Shown here piece by piece: positions 24,431-37,690 of a DNA stretch of 64,000 bases (position 1 is the stretch's first letter; every line of letters starts with the position of its first letter). Source of the DNA: Neocallimastix lanati (nom. inval.) (taxonomy: Eukaryota > Neocallimastigomycota > Neocallimastigomycetes > Neocallimastigales > Neocallimastigaceae); the NCBI GenBank assembly GCA_016946835.1, contig JACVTC010000220.1, positions 64,001 through 128,000 on the forward strand, written 5' to 3'. Under the pieces are notes generated by a model. The model made no database searches. It was given only the letters and a program-made list of their open reading frames with translations, and was not told the origin of the DNA. The position numbers were made by a program, and so were the translations under genes.

Positions 24431-24577
24431 GTTGTTCTAAATTATAATTCTAAATTTCATAACTTTTTTTTTTTTTTTTTTTTTGCTATGGACTTTAGCA
24501 ATAGAACATTTTTCTTATTTACATCAAATAATTTAAAAACAGTATGACAGAGCCAAATTTAACTTGAACATACTTTC
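23505..24577. other. Non-coding AT-rich spacer
   Basis: Upstream side of the ZNF277-type gene. A 44-nt A run (23616-23659) and T runs (24399-24426, 24465-24484) dominate. No gene and no recognised regulatory motif. Confidence 0.6.
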
Positions 24578-24664
24578 TTATTGTATTACCGGTTGGATAT
24601 TCATCTTGCTTGATAATATTTGGTCCATTACAGCAAACAATTCATCTGGATTAAAACCAATAAA
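24578..24664 (-). pseudogene. Short protein-like coding relic
   Basis: On the minus strand a short frame ending in TAA reads GFNPDELFAVMDQI followed by LSSKMNIQPVIQ. Its composition is balanced and looks like real protein, unlike the surrounding spacer. There is no splice acceptor just upstream and no start. It may be a leftover exon or transposon fragment. I do not recognise it. Confidence 0.3.
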
Positions 24665-25484
24665 ATATTAATATATGATTAGAAAATACCAAACAAATAC
24701 CATTCTTCATATTTGAATTTAGCGTAGTTTATCACAATTTCTCAATATTGATATTTCATACCTTTGTATTTAAAATACATATAGAAAATGAAATGCGTTG
24801 CATTTCGCAATGTTACTTTTAAATTGTTTTAATTAAACACAAATCATGAATTTTTTAATATAATTATATATTAATAAATAAAATATAATCCTATTTAGAA
24901 ATAAATATAAATATGTTTGTTATTACTGAGAATATATGCATTTCAGATCCGTGCTTTATATAAAATATGGCGTACGTAAAATAAACCTTTTATGTAAAAG
25001 TGGCTTAAATTATATTAAGTAAATAATTATTTAATAAATAATGAAATTATATTTAATTTTAAAGATATTTTTTTTTTATTTTTATTTTTTTTTTTTTGTT
25101 AAAATATTAATAAAATATTTAATAATTATTAAATATTTATTATTATTATTATTATTATTATGACTACTTCACATAATTTAATTATGGGCATGATATTATT
25201 TTTTTTTAATTATTAAAAAAAAGTTTTAAATTTAAATATATTTATATATTTAAATATTTATATATTTATATATTATTCTAAACAATAACAACAATAATTT
25301 TTTATATAAATAAAAAAAAAAAAAAAAAAGAAATTGCTTTTTAAAAGGAAATCATTATTCTTTTATTTTTAATTATAATAATAATATAATGTTTGAATTT
25401 AAATAAATATATTTCTATTAACTACTTTTATATAACTTTTTTTTATAAAGTAATTCTTATTATTACTACTAATAATAATAATTA
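24665..25484. other. Non-coding spacer with a relatively GC-rich patch
   Basis: From 24700 to 25010 composition is less extreme and includes a hairpin GAAATGC-GTT-GCATTTC (about 24789-24805) and GGCGTACGTAA. The remainder is AT filler. Confidence 0.5.
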
Positions 25485-26790
25485 TTAGAGTAGATAAGAA
25501 AGAAATACAGCTACCATACTGAAGAACATACTATAGTGAAGAGTAGTAGCATCCGAAGTATTTTCATCGATGTCTTCATTAGTATTACCGGTGACATCAT
25601 TAGTAGTATTAGATGTGTCAGTTGTACCATAATTATTCGTATTATTATTATCATCATTATTTGCATTATTATTATCATCATTATTTGTATTATTATTATT
25701 ATCATCATTTGTATTATTATTTGTACCATTAGTACTTGTACTGTTACTTGTATTGTTATTAGTACTTTCGTTTGAATTGTTAGAATTTATGGTATCATCA
25801 TCATCATTATCATCCATTTTTAGGTTACTCTCTTTGTTGGATTCATCCTTACTAATTTCACGATATGGTGGAACACCAATACATTCTGAAAGTGAAACAA
25901 AAGTGTATCCTAGACTTTGTACATACTCAATAACGGCTGGAAGAATAACATTAACTGTAGGAGAACGAACATCATGAAGTAATGCAATGAAACTATGAGT
26001 TTTTGGGGATACACTTGGATCAGCAAGTTGTTCATTTAAAGATTCAATGACTTTATCAACATCCTTGTAATCCGAATCTCTAGTATCAGTACCCCACATA
26101 ATGATACTGTATCCACGTTCTCCTAAATATTTTTGAATCTTATCTGACATTTCTATCTTGTAAGGATCACTTTCTTGATAGGCACCTTTACCACATGGTG
26201 GTCTAAAGTAAGCTGGTGTAAGACCAATGATGCTTTCAATTTTTTTGGTCATATTATCTACATTTTCTTTCATTGTATTATCCTCCATCGAAGAGAATAA
26301 ATCTTTATGATAAAAGGTGTGGGAACCGATATCATGACCTGCAGCATAAATTTTCTTAACAACATCTACAGCATTTGGATCATTATCAAGATCACTCCAA
26401 TTATAGGAGTTAATAAAGAAGGCACCCTTAATATTGTATTTATTTAAAACTTCTAATGCAATTGGAGTCGTATCTGGATTTGGACCATCATCAACTAGAA
26501 ATTATTTTAATAAAGTATTTGAAATAATAAATTTTATATATTTATTTAATACTTTTTTTTATATATATATATATATCTTTCAAAAAAAATATAAATAAAT
26601 ATTTATATATCAGTGATATCCACAGAGGGAGAAAAAAAAATTTTTTTTTTTTTCTTCTTGACTACATACAAGTTAATACGAATTGTCCTGGTTTTAAACA
26701 GTGACTATAAATTTTTGCTTTATTAGCAGCAGCAGTGAGAGTAATAAGAGCACTAAGCGTTAAAAGTTTTAAGTTTATTTTTGAGAACAT
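25485..26790 (-). CDS. Secreted polysaccharide deacetylase (CE4, chitin deacetylase-like), probably GPI-anchored
   Basis: Two exons (26790-26670 and 26494-25485) make 376 residues. An N-terminal signal peptide covers residues about 1-22. The NodB homology domain shows motif 1 TFDDGP (residues 40-45, split by the intron), motif 2 HTFYH (99-103), motif 3 RPPCG (138-142), the MWGTD block (about 173-177) and motif 5 LLHD (His 214). The catalytic Asp and zinc-binding Asp/His/His are therefore present. CE4 enzymes remove acetyl groups from chitin or related N-acetylglucosamine polymers, and some act on acetyl xylan. The tail is an Asn/Asp/Thr-rich repeat region followed by a hydrophobic end (FFSMVAVFLSYLL), as in GPI-anchored proteins. 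This suggests a cell-wall enzyme. Substrate cannot be told from sequence alone. Confidence 0.88.
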
Positions 26791-28066
26791 TTTTTTTTTC
26801 TATCTTTTTTTCTATTTATTGTTTTCTTTTTTTTTTTTTTATTTTATTGCATAAAATATAAATAAATATATTTATATATATTGATCTTTTTTACTTTATT
26901 TTATTTATAATATATTTATTTATTTTTATTTTTATTATTTTATTATTTAAAAATTAGTTTATTAATATGATATTAAATCCAAAAATTTATAATTTTTAAT
27001 TTTTTTTTTTTTTTTTTTTTTTAAAAAAAATTCATTTTATTTATATTTTTTCATTATTGCTATTATTTTCTTTTTATTTTATTATACTTTTATAATTTAA
27101 ATAATATTATTATTAATTATCAACTAAATTTATAGTTATATCATTGAATCTTATTATTTTTAATATATATATATAAAGAGTATTGCTTTTTTATGAAATT
27201 GTATATCTCAAATAGGCATTATACACCAAATTCATAAGCAACTTTATACATCTTTTAATATTTATTAATAATTTTATTTTAATTTAAATTATAATTTAAA
27301 TTATAATTAATATTAAATATTTCTATAAAACATGATTCTTAAATACTATAGGAAGAATTCCTTGTGTAATTTTGTATAATTATTTAATTAACCTATATTA
27401 AACTTTACTTCAATTATTTATATTAAAAACTTTATATATTTATTTTGGATAGTATAGGTTAATTTAATAATAATTATTTAAAAATTCATTACACCAAAGC
27501 AATTTTATCCAAACACTTTACTTTATGTAAAAATAATTAAAAAAAAAAAGTATATATAATAATGAAATTTATTTTAATTATAATAGAATTCTATTTTTAG
27601 AAAATAAAAAATGTTTATTACGAATAATTATTTTGCATTTAAAATCAAATTTTTATTTTTGTTAAGTAATACTTTTAAATTAAAAATAATTTATTTTTTA
27701 AAAATTCATATTTTATTAAATATTTTCATATAAAATAAAAAATATATATATATTCATTGATTCAAAAATAATAATAATAGTAGTAATTAATTAAAATAAA
27801 ATTTTTTATTAATAATAATAAAAGAAATCTTTTTCTATATATTGTATTTAAATTAAATATCTTAAAATGAAATACTTTAAATAACATTTTTTTTTTTTTT
27901 AAAAAAAAAAAAAGATTTATACTAATTTCAAATTATATATTATATAATAATAATCTCTTTTATTAGTTATTTTATAATATTTTATTATTATTATTTTTTT
28001 CAATAAATTAGTTGTACAATAAATATATATAAATATATATTTTTATTTATATAGAATATTATTAAT

Positions 28067-28099
<33 letters not shown>

Positions 28100-30296
28100 T
28101 ATTTATTGTATATGCTAAAAATTTAATAATAAATAGTAATTACAAAAAAAAAATATCATATTGATTTTTCATATCATTATTAATTTTAAACATAATATTT
28201 TATTAAAATGTTATTATAAAACTCAAAAAAAAAAAAAAAAAAAAAAGGTAAAATAGCGGCTATTGTTATAATGAGAAAAGAAGAGAATTATGATTAATCG
28301 TAATATCATCAAAATTATTACTTAGTAATTATCGAATCAACAGCCATTAAATAACAGAAAATTCTATCATTATTACTCTTTTCATTGGTTAAGCTCTAAT
28401 AATTCCTTCATTTTAATTATTATATCATCAAGATTTAATATTCCCAATGAGAAAGAATAAAATTAATGATTTTAATCGTGAGAGAAGAAGTTTTATAACT
28501 AATTGCATGGATCTGATATAAATAGATTTTAATCAAGATGAGTATTAATTATCATTTAACTTTTTTCAAATTCATTATACCAAAAATATGATTATAAAAT
28601 TTATTTTATATATTTTCTAATTAAAATTGATAAAAAATAATGACTCCAAAAAAATCTTTATAATAAAAAATTTTTTAATTAATATTATCTTATTTATTTT
28701 AATAAAATTTTAAATTAATTAATAAATAATTTATAATTAAAATTATTATATTTATTAATATCAAATAATAATATTAATAATTAAAATTAAAAATTTTATT
28801 TTATTTTATTTTATTTTATTTTATTTTATTTATTTTATTTATTTTATTTTATTTTTTTATTTTATTTTTTTTTTTTTTTTTGAAAGAAAGAAATATTAAT
28901 TTTACTCAATTTTCGAATTATTATAAACTTTTTTTTTTTTTCTTAGCTAAAGAAAATGTTATCAGTGGAAATAAAAATATTAATTAAATAATGCTATTTA
29001 CTTATAAAATTTAAACTAAGATTTATAAATATTATTTAATAGTTTTTTTTTTTTTTATATAATAGTTTTACTTATATCACGTCATTACTATAAATAATAT
29101 AACTAAAAATTTTCTATAATATGTACGAAAAAGTTTTATACGTACAAATTTTAAATTCTATAAAAGTTCAAATCGACTTCTACAAAAATTTTTTTTGTTT
29201 TTGTTTTTGTTTATTGTTTTTGTTTTAATATATAATTTATTAATAATTATAAAATATTAAAAATAATAATAATAATAATAATAATATATATATATTTTAT
29301 CAATAATTTGTTTTTTCGATAAATATTAATTTTTTTTTTTTTTTTTTTTACTAAATTATTACCACAATCATGTAAATATAATCTAATCTTTCATATTCAT
29401 TTTATGTTAATTTATTTATTTAGATTCTTTATTAAATTTATAATATATCAACAAATTAGATGTTTAAGTATATTATTTAAAAGTTATAATTTATCATATA
29501 TAATAAATATTATATTTATTATAGTTTTAGAAAGTGTTTGTGTTAAGCCGATTATATAAAATATTTTATTTTTTAATATTTAATGTATTGTATAATTAAT
29601 AATTATTATATATCTAAATATATTATAGGTATATTATTTATATATGATACAGCTTTTGTTATTTTTAAAAAGTTTATTCCAACATTGCATAGTTAATGTT
29701 TAATTTTATAAAAAATTTTATAAAAAAAAAGTTTTTTTTGTATATTTAATACACCTTAAAAATTTTATTATATAATTAATTTTTAAAATTTATTTAAATT
29801 TAGTACATTTTGAATAGAAAATGTACAATATATACATATTTGACAATAAAAAAAAAATTATATAATAATGCAGAAATTATATTAATATATTACATATTCA
29901 TATCGATAAATAAATAGATACATAAATAGATAAATAAATAGATATTTAAATAGATAAATAAATAGATAAATAAATATATATATATAAATAAATATATAAA
30001 TAAATAAATAAATAATAAATAAATAAATTAAAAAAAATTCACAAATTAATATATTAATAAATAAATTTTTTAATAAATAAAATTTTTTTTACCTTATATA
30101 GAATATTGTTATTAAATTAAAAATTTAATTGAATGTACCGTACATCAAATGAAAAATATTTAAATCAGGTAATTTTAATTAATAATAATAATTGATAAAT
30201 AAGATTTAATTATAATTCCATAATAATAATAATAATAACTTTGTTATTAATTATAGTATTAATAATAAAGTAATTAAAATTTTAAAAATATGCCTC

Positions 30297-30330
<34 letters not shown>

Positions 30331-30374
30331 ATTAATATTAAACTCTTGCTTTTTTATTATATCGTTTATATTAG

Positions 30375-30408
<34 letters not shown>

Positions 30409-30908
30409 ATAACAAATAAAGCAATAAAAAAAAATATGTAAAAATAATAATTATTAAGTTTTAATTATTTAAAATTATTTAAAATTATTATTACTATTAT
30501 TATTAATAAATGATACATTTTGTTTTAATTTGTATTGATTTATTTCAAGATTTGTTATTATTATATATATATATATAATTATATATAAAAGCTAACGATT
30601 TAAGATAAAATTGTTTAAATTATTTTAAGATTAAAAAGAAAGTAACTTTAATACATTCAATCTTCATATATATATATATATGTATTTTTTTTTTATGCGT
30701 TTAAAATAAAAATATATACAAAGTCAATTGCCACTTACAATAAATAGGTATACATATTTTTTCTTTGTAATATATATATGTACACTTTTTTTTTTTTTTT
30801 AAACATTTAGTTCCACAAAATTCCGATTATTTCACCTTCTTTTTTATTACTTTATTTTAATTTTCTTTTTTTTCCATTTTGTTCCTATTAAGTTACTTTA
30901 TTAATATT

Positions 30909-30939
<31 letters not shown>

Positions 30940-31754
30940 CTTTTTAAATTATCATTAAATAATATTACATTTAATTTACTATTTAATTATATATAAAACC
31001 TATATTAATATCTAATAATTATAATTATTATAATTTTATAATTGTTATTATTAATCTATTTTAAATAAAATTTTCAATTTTTTTTTTTTAAAAAAAAAAA
31101 AACACACACACACACATACAAAAAAAAAAGCATATTATCTTTTATTTATTTTATTTATTTGTTATTATTATTACAAATTACAATTATTATTATTATTATT
31201 TTATGATAATAAAATTTTTATTAATATAAAGCATTCATTAATAAAATTAAAATTAATAAATATTTAATTTTATTATATCTATCTATCTATATTAATCAAG
31301 GTGTTTTAATAAATAAATTATAAATTAGAAATAAAAAATAAAAAAAAAAAATTAAAGTAATTTTATAACATATATATTATTGCAATAACAATACTTTATA
31401 TAATTTACAATATTACTTTAATACTAAATATAATTAATTATTAATAATTTCAAAAAAAAAAAAAATATTATTATTATTAATATTATTATTATTATTTTAT
31501 ATTATGTCTTTTTCCCTTTTTTAAAATTTAAAAAAATAAAAATTTCAACCATTAAATAGGAATAAAATATTATTTATATTTTAATAATTATTAATAATTA
31601 TTTTTTATTTTTTTTTTTTTTTATCTTCTTATTTTGTTTTATTAAAGTAATAATTTCCTATTTATAATATTGTCAACTTTAATTACTTTAGAAGAAAATA
31701 ATTGCAAGCTTTTATATATATATATATATATAGATTTTATAAAAATATTTCAAT
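26791..31754. other. Five-kilobase non-coding AT-rich region
   Basis: No gene was found on either strand. Contents: long homopolymer runs; a diffuse inverted repeat around 27375-27505 (AATTAACCTATA and TATAGGTTAAT with similar flanks); a less AT-rich patch at 28245-28560 without an open frame; a TTTTA run (28795-28870); a GATAAATAAATA repeat (29910-30020); and a short ACACAC run (31103-31115). Confidence 0.6.
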
Positions 31755-32696
31755 TTAATAACATCTACCATAATTTTTCAAACATCCAAAACTAGTATCA
31801 CAATACTTTTCACTAGTTCCGCAATTTCCATACTTACTACAACATTGATTGGAAGGACAAACTTTATTACCGTTTTCTGGTCCACATTTTTCACCAGTAT
31901 TAGCACTTGATGAACTCTTAGCTTTAGCAGTTACGGTTGTAGAAGTACTGACTTTTTTTGTACTTGTATATTTTGCGGTTGCTGTCTTTTTTGTGGTAAT
32001 AACTTTATAACATTTACCAAATCCAATTTGACATCCATATTCCACATTACAATATTTTTCGCTTGTTCCACAATGGCCATATTTACTACAACAACTACCA
32101 GATGGGCATACCTTTTTATCATTATCTGGTCCACATTTATTATCTGTTGAAACAACTACTTTGTTACTATTAGGAGTTTCAGTTCTTTTGGCTGAAGTAG
32201 TAGATTTGTTTGTTTTCGTATTTGATACATACTTATTTTTATCGCATTTACCAAAACTATATTGACAACCAAGACTAATATTACAGTGTTCTTCAGATGT
32301 GCCACAATTGCCATCTTTATCACAACATTGATCATCAGGACATATTTTAAAAGGTCCACATTTACCATCTGTACTAATGTATGAAGATTTCTTGATACAA
32401 GTATTTGGACACAAAATAGCAAATTTTGGATCTTCATCACAATCAATACATCCTATACATGAAAGACAAGTCATAAATTCATAATTTGTTGGTAAGCAAA
32501 ATCCATATTCAGATTGACATTCTATACCACAGTAATTTCTATCAAAACCACATTTACCATCTTTATTACAACATTCATTATCTGGACAAATTGTATATCC
32601 ATTTTTTGGTCCACATTTACCATCAGTACTAATTTTATATGATAATGTGTTTTTAAAACAAATTAATGAAATGGCTAGCAATAAAAGATTATACAT
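31755..32696 (-). CDS. Secreted four-domain chitin-binding protein (CBM18, hevein-like)
   Basis: An intronless frame of 313 residues. Residues 1-19 form a signal peptide (MYNLLLLAISLICFKNTLS). Four hevein-type modules follow at about 24-67, 108-150, 188-230 and 270-313. Each runs CGP...CP..(Q/E/S)CC.K.G.CG.(S/R)..YC...C...(F/Y)G.C, with eight cysteines. The SxFGxC-type binding residues are partly replaced by Lys/Tyr/Phe variants. An extra Cys-rich insert (about 76-101, CLSCIGCIDCDED) lies between modules one and two. Ser/Thr/Lys-rich linkers precede modules three and four. CBM18 modules bind chitin or N-acetylglucosamine oligomers. With no catalytic domain, the protein probably decorates or protects the fungal wall. 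The Met is followed at once by the hydrophobic core, supporting the start. Confidence 0.9.
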   Translation of the reverse strand: MYNLLLLAISLICFKNTLSYKISTDGKCGPKNGYTICPDNECCNKDGKCGFDRNYCGIECQSEYGFCLPTNYEFMTCLSCIGCIDCDEDPKFAILCPNTCIKKSSYISTDGKCGPFKICPDDQCCDKDGNCGTSEEHCNISLGCQYSFGKCDKNKYVSNTKTNKSTTSAKRTETPNSNKVVVSTDNKCGPDNDKKVCPSGSCCSKYGHCGTSEKYCNVEYGCQIGFGKCYKVITTKKTATAKYTSTKKVSTSTTVTAKAKSSSSANTGEKCGPENGNKVCPSNQCCSKYGNCGTSEKYCDTSFGCLKNYGRCY

Positions 32697-32698
32697 TT

Positions 32699-32749
<51 letters not shown>

Positions 32750-33822
32750 TTAATTATTTTTCTTTAATATTAAGATTGATTTGTTATGTTATATTTCAGT
32801 TTTATATATATATTAATAATATTATTATTATATATCGTCTTTTTTTTATTTTTTTTTTCTTTTTTTTTAATTATTAATTATTACAATAAAGTATAGAATA
32901 AAGAGATTATTTAAAAAAGATTACAATAAAGTATTGAATAAAAAGGTTATTTAAAAAAGAATAAATTTAAAAAAAAAATAAAATAAATAAATTAAAAGTT
33001 TAAAAAAAATAAATTTAAAAAAAAATAAATAAATAAATTAAAAGTTTTATAAATAATCAAATCAAATATTTTATTTTTATAAAGATAATCTAATATTTCA
33101 AAAGGTAAATTTAATTTAAAGAAATAAAAAGCTTTTTTTTTTTTTTGTTTGTTAAGAAAAAATATATAAATATGAATTTAAATATTTTTTTTCTATATAA
33201 AGTTTATTTTTTATTATTTATTGATTTGTTATACATTAATTTAACATATAATATTTAATTTTTTTTTAATATTAATAATTATAAATAAATAATAAATAAA
33301 TAAATAAATAAATAAAGATTTTTTTATCATTTAAAATATGTAAATAAATATTTAAATATTTATTAATTATAAATAAATAAATAAATAAATAATATATAGA
33401 ATTATAAAAAAATAAAAAAGATTTAATTGATAATTAAAACTATATTTATTATCAAATTTAGTAAATAATAAATTAATAAAAAAAAAAAAAAATAAAATTT
33501 AATTTTCTATTATTTATAATGTTTTTATTGTTGAAAATAGAGTTTAATATTATTTATTTTATTATTTATTTTATTATAATTAATTTTATTTTACAGTATT
33601 GTATTAATAAGAGTATTTTATAAATTTATGTATTAGAAATGTGGTTTACCTTCATTATAATTCATGTAAAATGTGAATAAATAATTGTATGTAATTGTAG
33701 CAAGATATAAAAGAAAGAACCTAAACATTATTTTTACAATATAAGGCTTTACTAAATAAAATTTCATTACATCTAAAATCTCAATAATTTATTGTTAATG
33801 ATAAATAAATAAATAATAATTA

Positions 33823-33862
<40 letters not shown>

Positions 33863-34255
33863 AATACAGAATAAAATTTATATAATATATAGGAAAATTA
33901 TTATTTATGTTTTTATAGATTATTCTATGTTAAATATATATATAGGTCATGTGATATTAAGGAATAGTTATTTGTTCAATACTTGGCTTTGGACAAGATA
34001 AATTTAGAAATTTGATAATGCATATGTATTATAAACATAAAAAATAACAAAAAAAGAAAATACAATATAAATAAGATGATAAAAATTTTTATGTAAGCTT
34101 ATAATCGAACTATCTAATGAAAAAACATAAAGTACACATTTGAATTATATCATTTTTATTTAATTAATTATTAATAAACTAATTCATTTTCAAATACAAT
34201 AAATGAAGTATGTAATATATGTAGGTAATTTATATTATTTATTATTAATATTATG
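32697..34255. other. Non-coding AT-rich spacer
   Basis: A 48-nt T run lies directly upstream of the CBM18 gene (32701-32748). A tandem duplication of about 47 bp occurs at 32882-32975 (TTACAATAAAGTAT core). AAAT runs occur at 33290-33390 and 33820-33860. No gene. Confidence 0.7.
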
Positions 34256-34580
34256 TATTTATTATTTATTATTTAATATTTAATATTTAATATTTATTAT
34301 TTAATATTTATTATTTATTATTTATTATTTATTATTTATTATTTATTATTTATTATTTATTATTTATTATTTATTATTTATTATTTATTATTTATTATTT
34401 ATTATTTATTATTTATTATTTATTATTTATTATTTATTATTTATTATTTATTATTTAATATTTAATATTTATTATTTATTATTTATTATTTATTATTTAT
34501 TTATTATTATTTATTTATTATTAATTATTATTCAATTTTTTATTATTTATTAATTATTATTTATTATTTATTATTTAATT
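34256..34580 (+). repeat. Heptamer satellite TTATTTA
   Basis: About 30 tandem copies of the 7-bp unit TTATTTA, with occasional TTAATAT variants near both ends. It decays into irregular TTATT filler after 34500. Confidence 0.9.
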
Positions 34581-34876
34581 CCATAATCAATAAAATTTCT
34601 GTTTTTTTTTTTTTTTTTTTTTTTTAATAATATTCATTTATTCATTAAAATATATGTAATGAGAAGATAAATTGAAAAACTAATAATCTATTTTATTTAG
34701 TTTTATTTAGTTTTATGTAGTTTTATTTTTTTAATATTAATTTTTTTTATTAGTGTTTTCGTTTTTGAAAATAATTCTTATTATTTCTTTAAAATATTAC
34801 CATTTTTTTATCATAATATATTGAACAAAAATATTTTAATAATAAAGTAATCCATCTTATTCAAAGGATTTCTTCT

Positions 34877-34947
34877 GGAAATATTTATTTTTTAGATATA
34901 AAAAAAGTGATTAATACTAAAAAAATAAGTATCCAATCTATGTCATA

Positions 34948-34981
<34 letters not shown>

Positions 34982-35025
34982 GTTTCAATCACTTTTTTCT
35001 TATATCTAAATAATAAAATATTTCC
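34877..35025. repeat. Foldback element with about 36-43-bp inverted arms
   Basis: The left arm (34877-34912) contains GGAAATATTTATT and TTAGATATAA. It is matched by the reverse complement of the right arm (34983-35025) with a few mismatches and indels. The roughly 70-nt centre holds a long T run. Weaker similarity extends outward on both sides (about 34862 and 35040). It resembles a MITE or foldback relic. Confidence 0.6.
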
Positions 35026-37690
35026 TAAAAGACATATTTGACATTCAGATATAAAATAATTCATATATATATTATTATATAATAATATATTAATATATAA
35101 TAATTAAATATTAAAATTTAAATATATATCATGAAAATTATTTGATTTATAAATTTTAATTTCCTTTGGAAGATATTTATGGACACATTTATTTATTTAT
35201 TTATTTGTAAATAATTTTATTCATTTTAATTAATTAGTTGAAATCTATATAAAAATAATAATGAATTTTTTAACCTTTAAAGTTAATAATATTTTGAAAT
35301 ATATATTATTTTGTGAATAAATCCATTTATAAATAATTCTTAAAAAAGTGGATCTTTATAAAAATATTAATAATATGAATATAAAAATACTTTTTAATAA
35401 AATTTAATTGTTGCGGTTAAAATGAATAATAAAATATATAAAAATAAGTAATTTTTATAAATTAAAATTTTAATAGCATCATGAATATTGTAAATAGTTG
35501 TTTAAATAATAAAAACTAAAAAAATTCAAAAAAATAAAATAAAAATAAAAATATTATAAAATAAACTAATTTTATTTATTTAGAAATAAATTTTTATAAT
35601 TATATACTTTTTAATCATATAAAATATAATTTTATAAAGTAGATAAACAACAGTCAAACATATAGAATTTAAAATTATAATAATTTAAAATGACTGGCAA
35701 GGTAAATAATCATAACTGAATGGCAGAGATAAATAAATATATTTAAAAAAAAAAATAAACTATTTTTGATTAAATCTAATTTTTTATAATAATTATTGAT
35801 TGAATAATAAACTATTAAAATACTTTAATAATTTTTATTATTATTTTTACAAAATTTATTTTTATTTTTACAACTCTATTATTTAAGATTGTTTTTATTT
35901 ATTATATTATAAATAAATAATTTTAAGGTTGCTTTTATTTATTATATTATAAATAAATAATTTTAAAATATGAATATAAAGAATAGAAAAATATATATAT
36001 ATATATATAAAATAATATAAAATAATATAAATTTTAAAATTTTGAATGATTGTAATAATAATATTAATATAAAAACAATAATTAATTGCTTTAAAAAAAA
36101 TTAATTTATTTTTTTATTTTTTGTTTTTATTTAAAATTTTAATTAAAAAAAATTTTTTTAATAAAAAAATAAAGATAAAAAAGTAAAATTAAATAAAAAA
36201 AATAAAGTTAATTTTAATTATAATTTTGTTAAAACGTTATATCTAATAATAATAATCATATTAATAATAATAATAATAGATAATAATAACTACAGTAACT
36301 GTATTAATAATTCATTAATTTTAATCAAAATCATTCCTTTTTTCTAATAATTGAAATGTCCCACCATAAATAATTATAATTATTTATTAAACATATGTAA
36401 TGTTACTATTTTTTCAAATATACAAATGATAAGTTAACATCATTCCCAAACATAAATAAATATGTAACTAATCATTATCCTTTAAAAGTGCTTGTCATCT
36501 CATATAAAATTATTTTAATAACTTAATAAAATATCAAATACATCCAATATTTTATATTGATATCAAAACAACATTTTGTTTATATGTTCCCTTACATTTA
36601 TAAAAACTAGAAATTTATAATATAAACTTTATGTAAAATTACAAATAAAAAAAAATATATTCAATATTTTTTATTTTTAAAATTTCAATTTCAATCCTTT
36701 TTTTTTTTTTGGAAAGATATATATTATTATGGTATATATTTTCCAAAGGCATATTAATATTTCAGAAAAGAATTATATAAAATATGCTTTTTAAATTGTA
36801 TATATTTGATTTAATTATTATTTTTTTTTAATTGTATTTAGGTACTTAATAGATTAAATATTTATAAATTATAAAACAAAATAAAATAAAATAAAATAAA
36901 ATAAAATAATTTTGAATAAAATAAATAAAAGTAAATATATAAATATATGAAATAAATTTTTATTCATTATTAATTTAAAAAAATTTTGGCTGTTATTTTA
37001 AGTAATAGGTAAAAATAAATTAATAGCTGAAAATAATAAATTAAAATTCAACCATTTTTAACCTTTTTCTTTTTTTTTATAATATAAACTTTATTATTAT
37101 ATATATTTATTTCATACAACTTTAAACAAAAATTCATATTTAAATAATTAAAAAAAAAATTAATAATTGACATAACTTGTAAAAACTATTTGGAATAATT
37201 ATTTATAAATAATACTTTTTTTTTCTATTATAAATAAAGTTTAATTTATATTTAATCTAATTATAATTATTCTTATTATTATCATTTCATATATTTTACT
37301 AATATATTAAAAATATCTTTAATATTATTTGACTATGTTAATTAAAATAAATTAATAAATAGGATTATGACATTTATAAAAATACTTTTTTATTAATTTT
37401 TTTATGAATTAATAATTAAAAAAAAAAAATATATATATATATATATATTTATATATTTTTAAATAATATATTTATATAAATCATTTGAAGTAAAATCATT
37501 TTAGTATAAAAATATTGTTTTTCTCCTAATTTTATAGTTCATCATTTTTGTTATTTTAATAAATATATATATTTTCTAATATTTTTTTAGATTAAATAAT
37601 AGAGTTTTAAAATAATTAAAATATTTCATAAACTTTTAGATAGAATTACAGTATAATTTAAAGTTTTTTATACAAATATATAAAAAAAAA
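35026..37690. other. Non-coding AT-rich spacer with a 40-bp direct duplication
   Basis: The segments 35885-35924 and 35925-35964 are tandem copies differing at two positions (GATTGT versus GGTTGC). Otherwise AT filler, with (AT)n at 35990-36010 and 37430-37450 and an AAAAT run at 36875-36910. No gene. Confidence 0.7.

Noticed and set aside
28245-28560. Possible gene in a less AT-rich patch
   Set aside because: Both strands are interrupted by stops every few codons and no family block was recognised.
34256-34580. Telomere-like heptamer array
   Set aside because: TTATTTA has no G run and is interstitial, so it does not resemble a fungal telomere such as TTAGGG.
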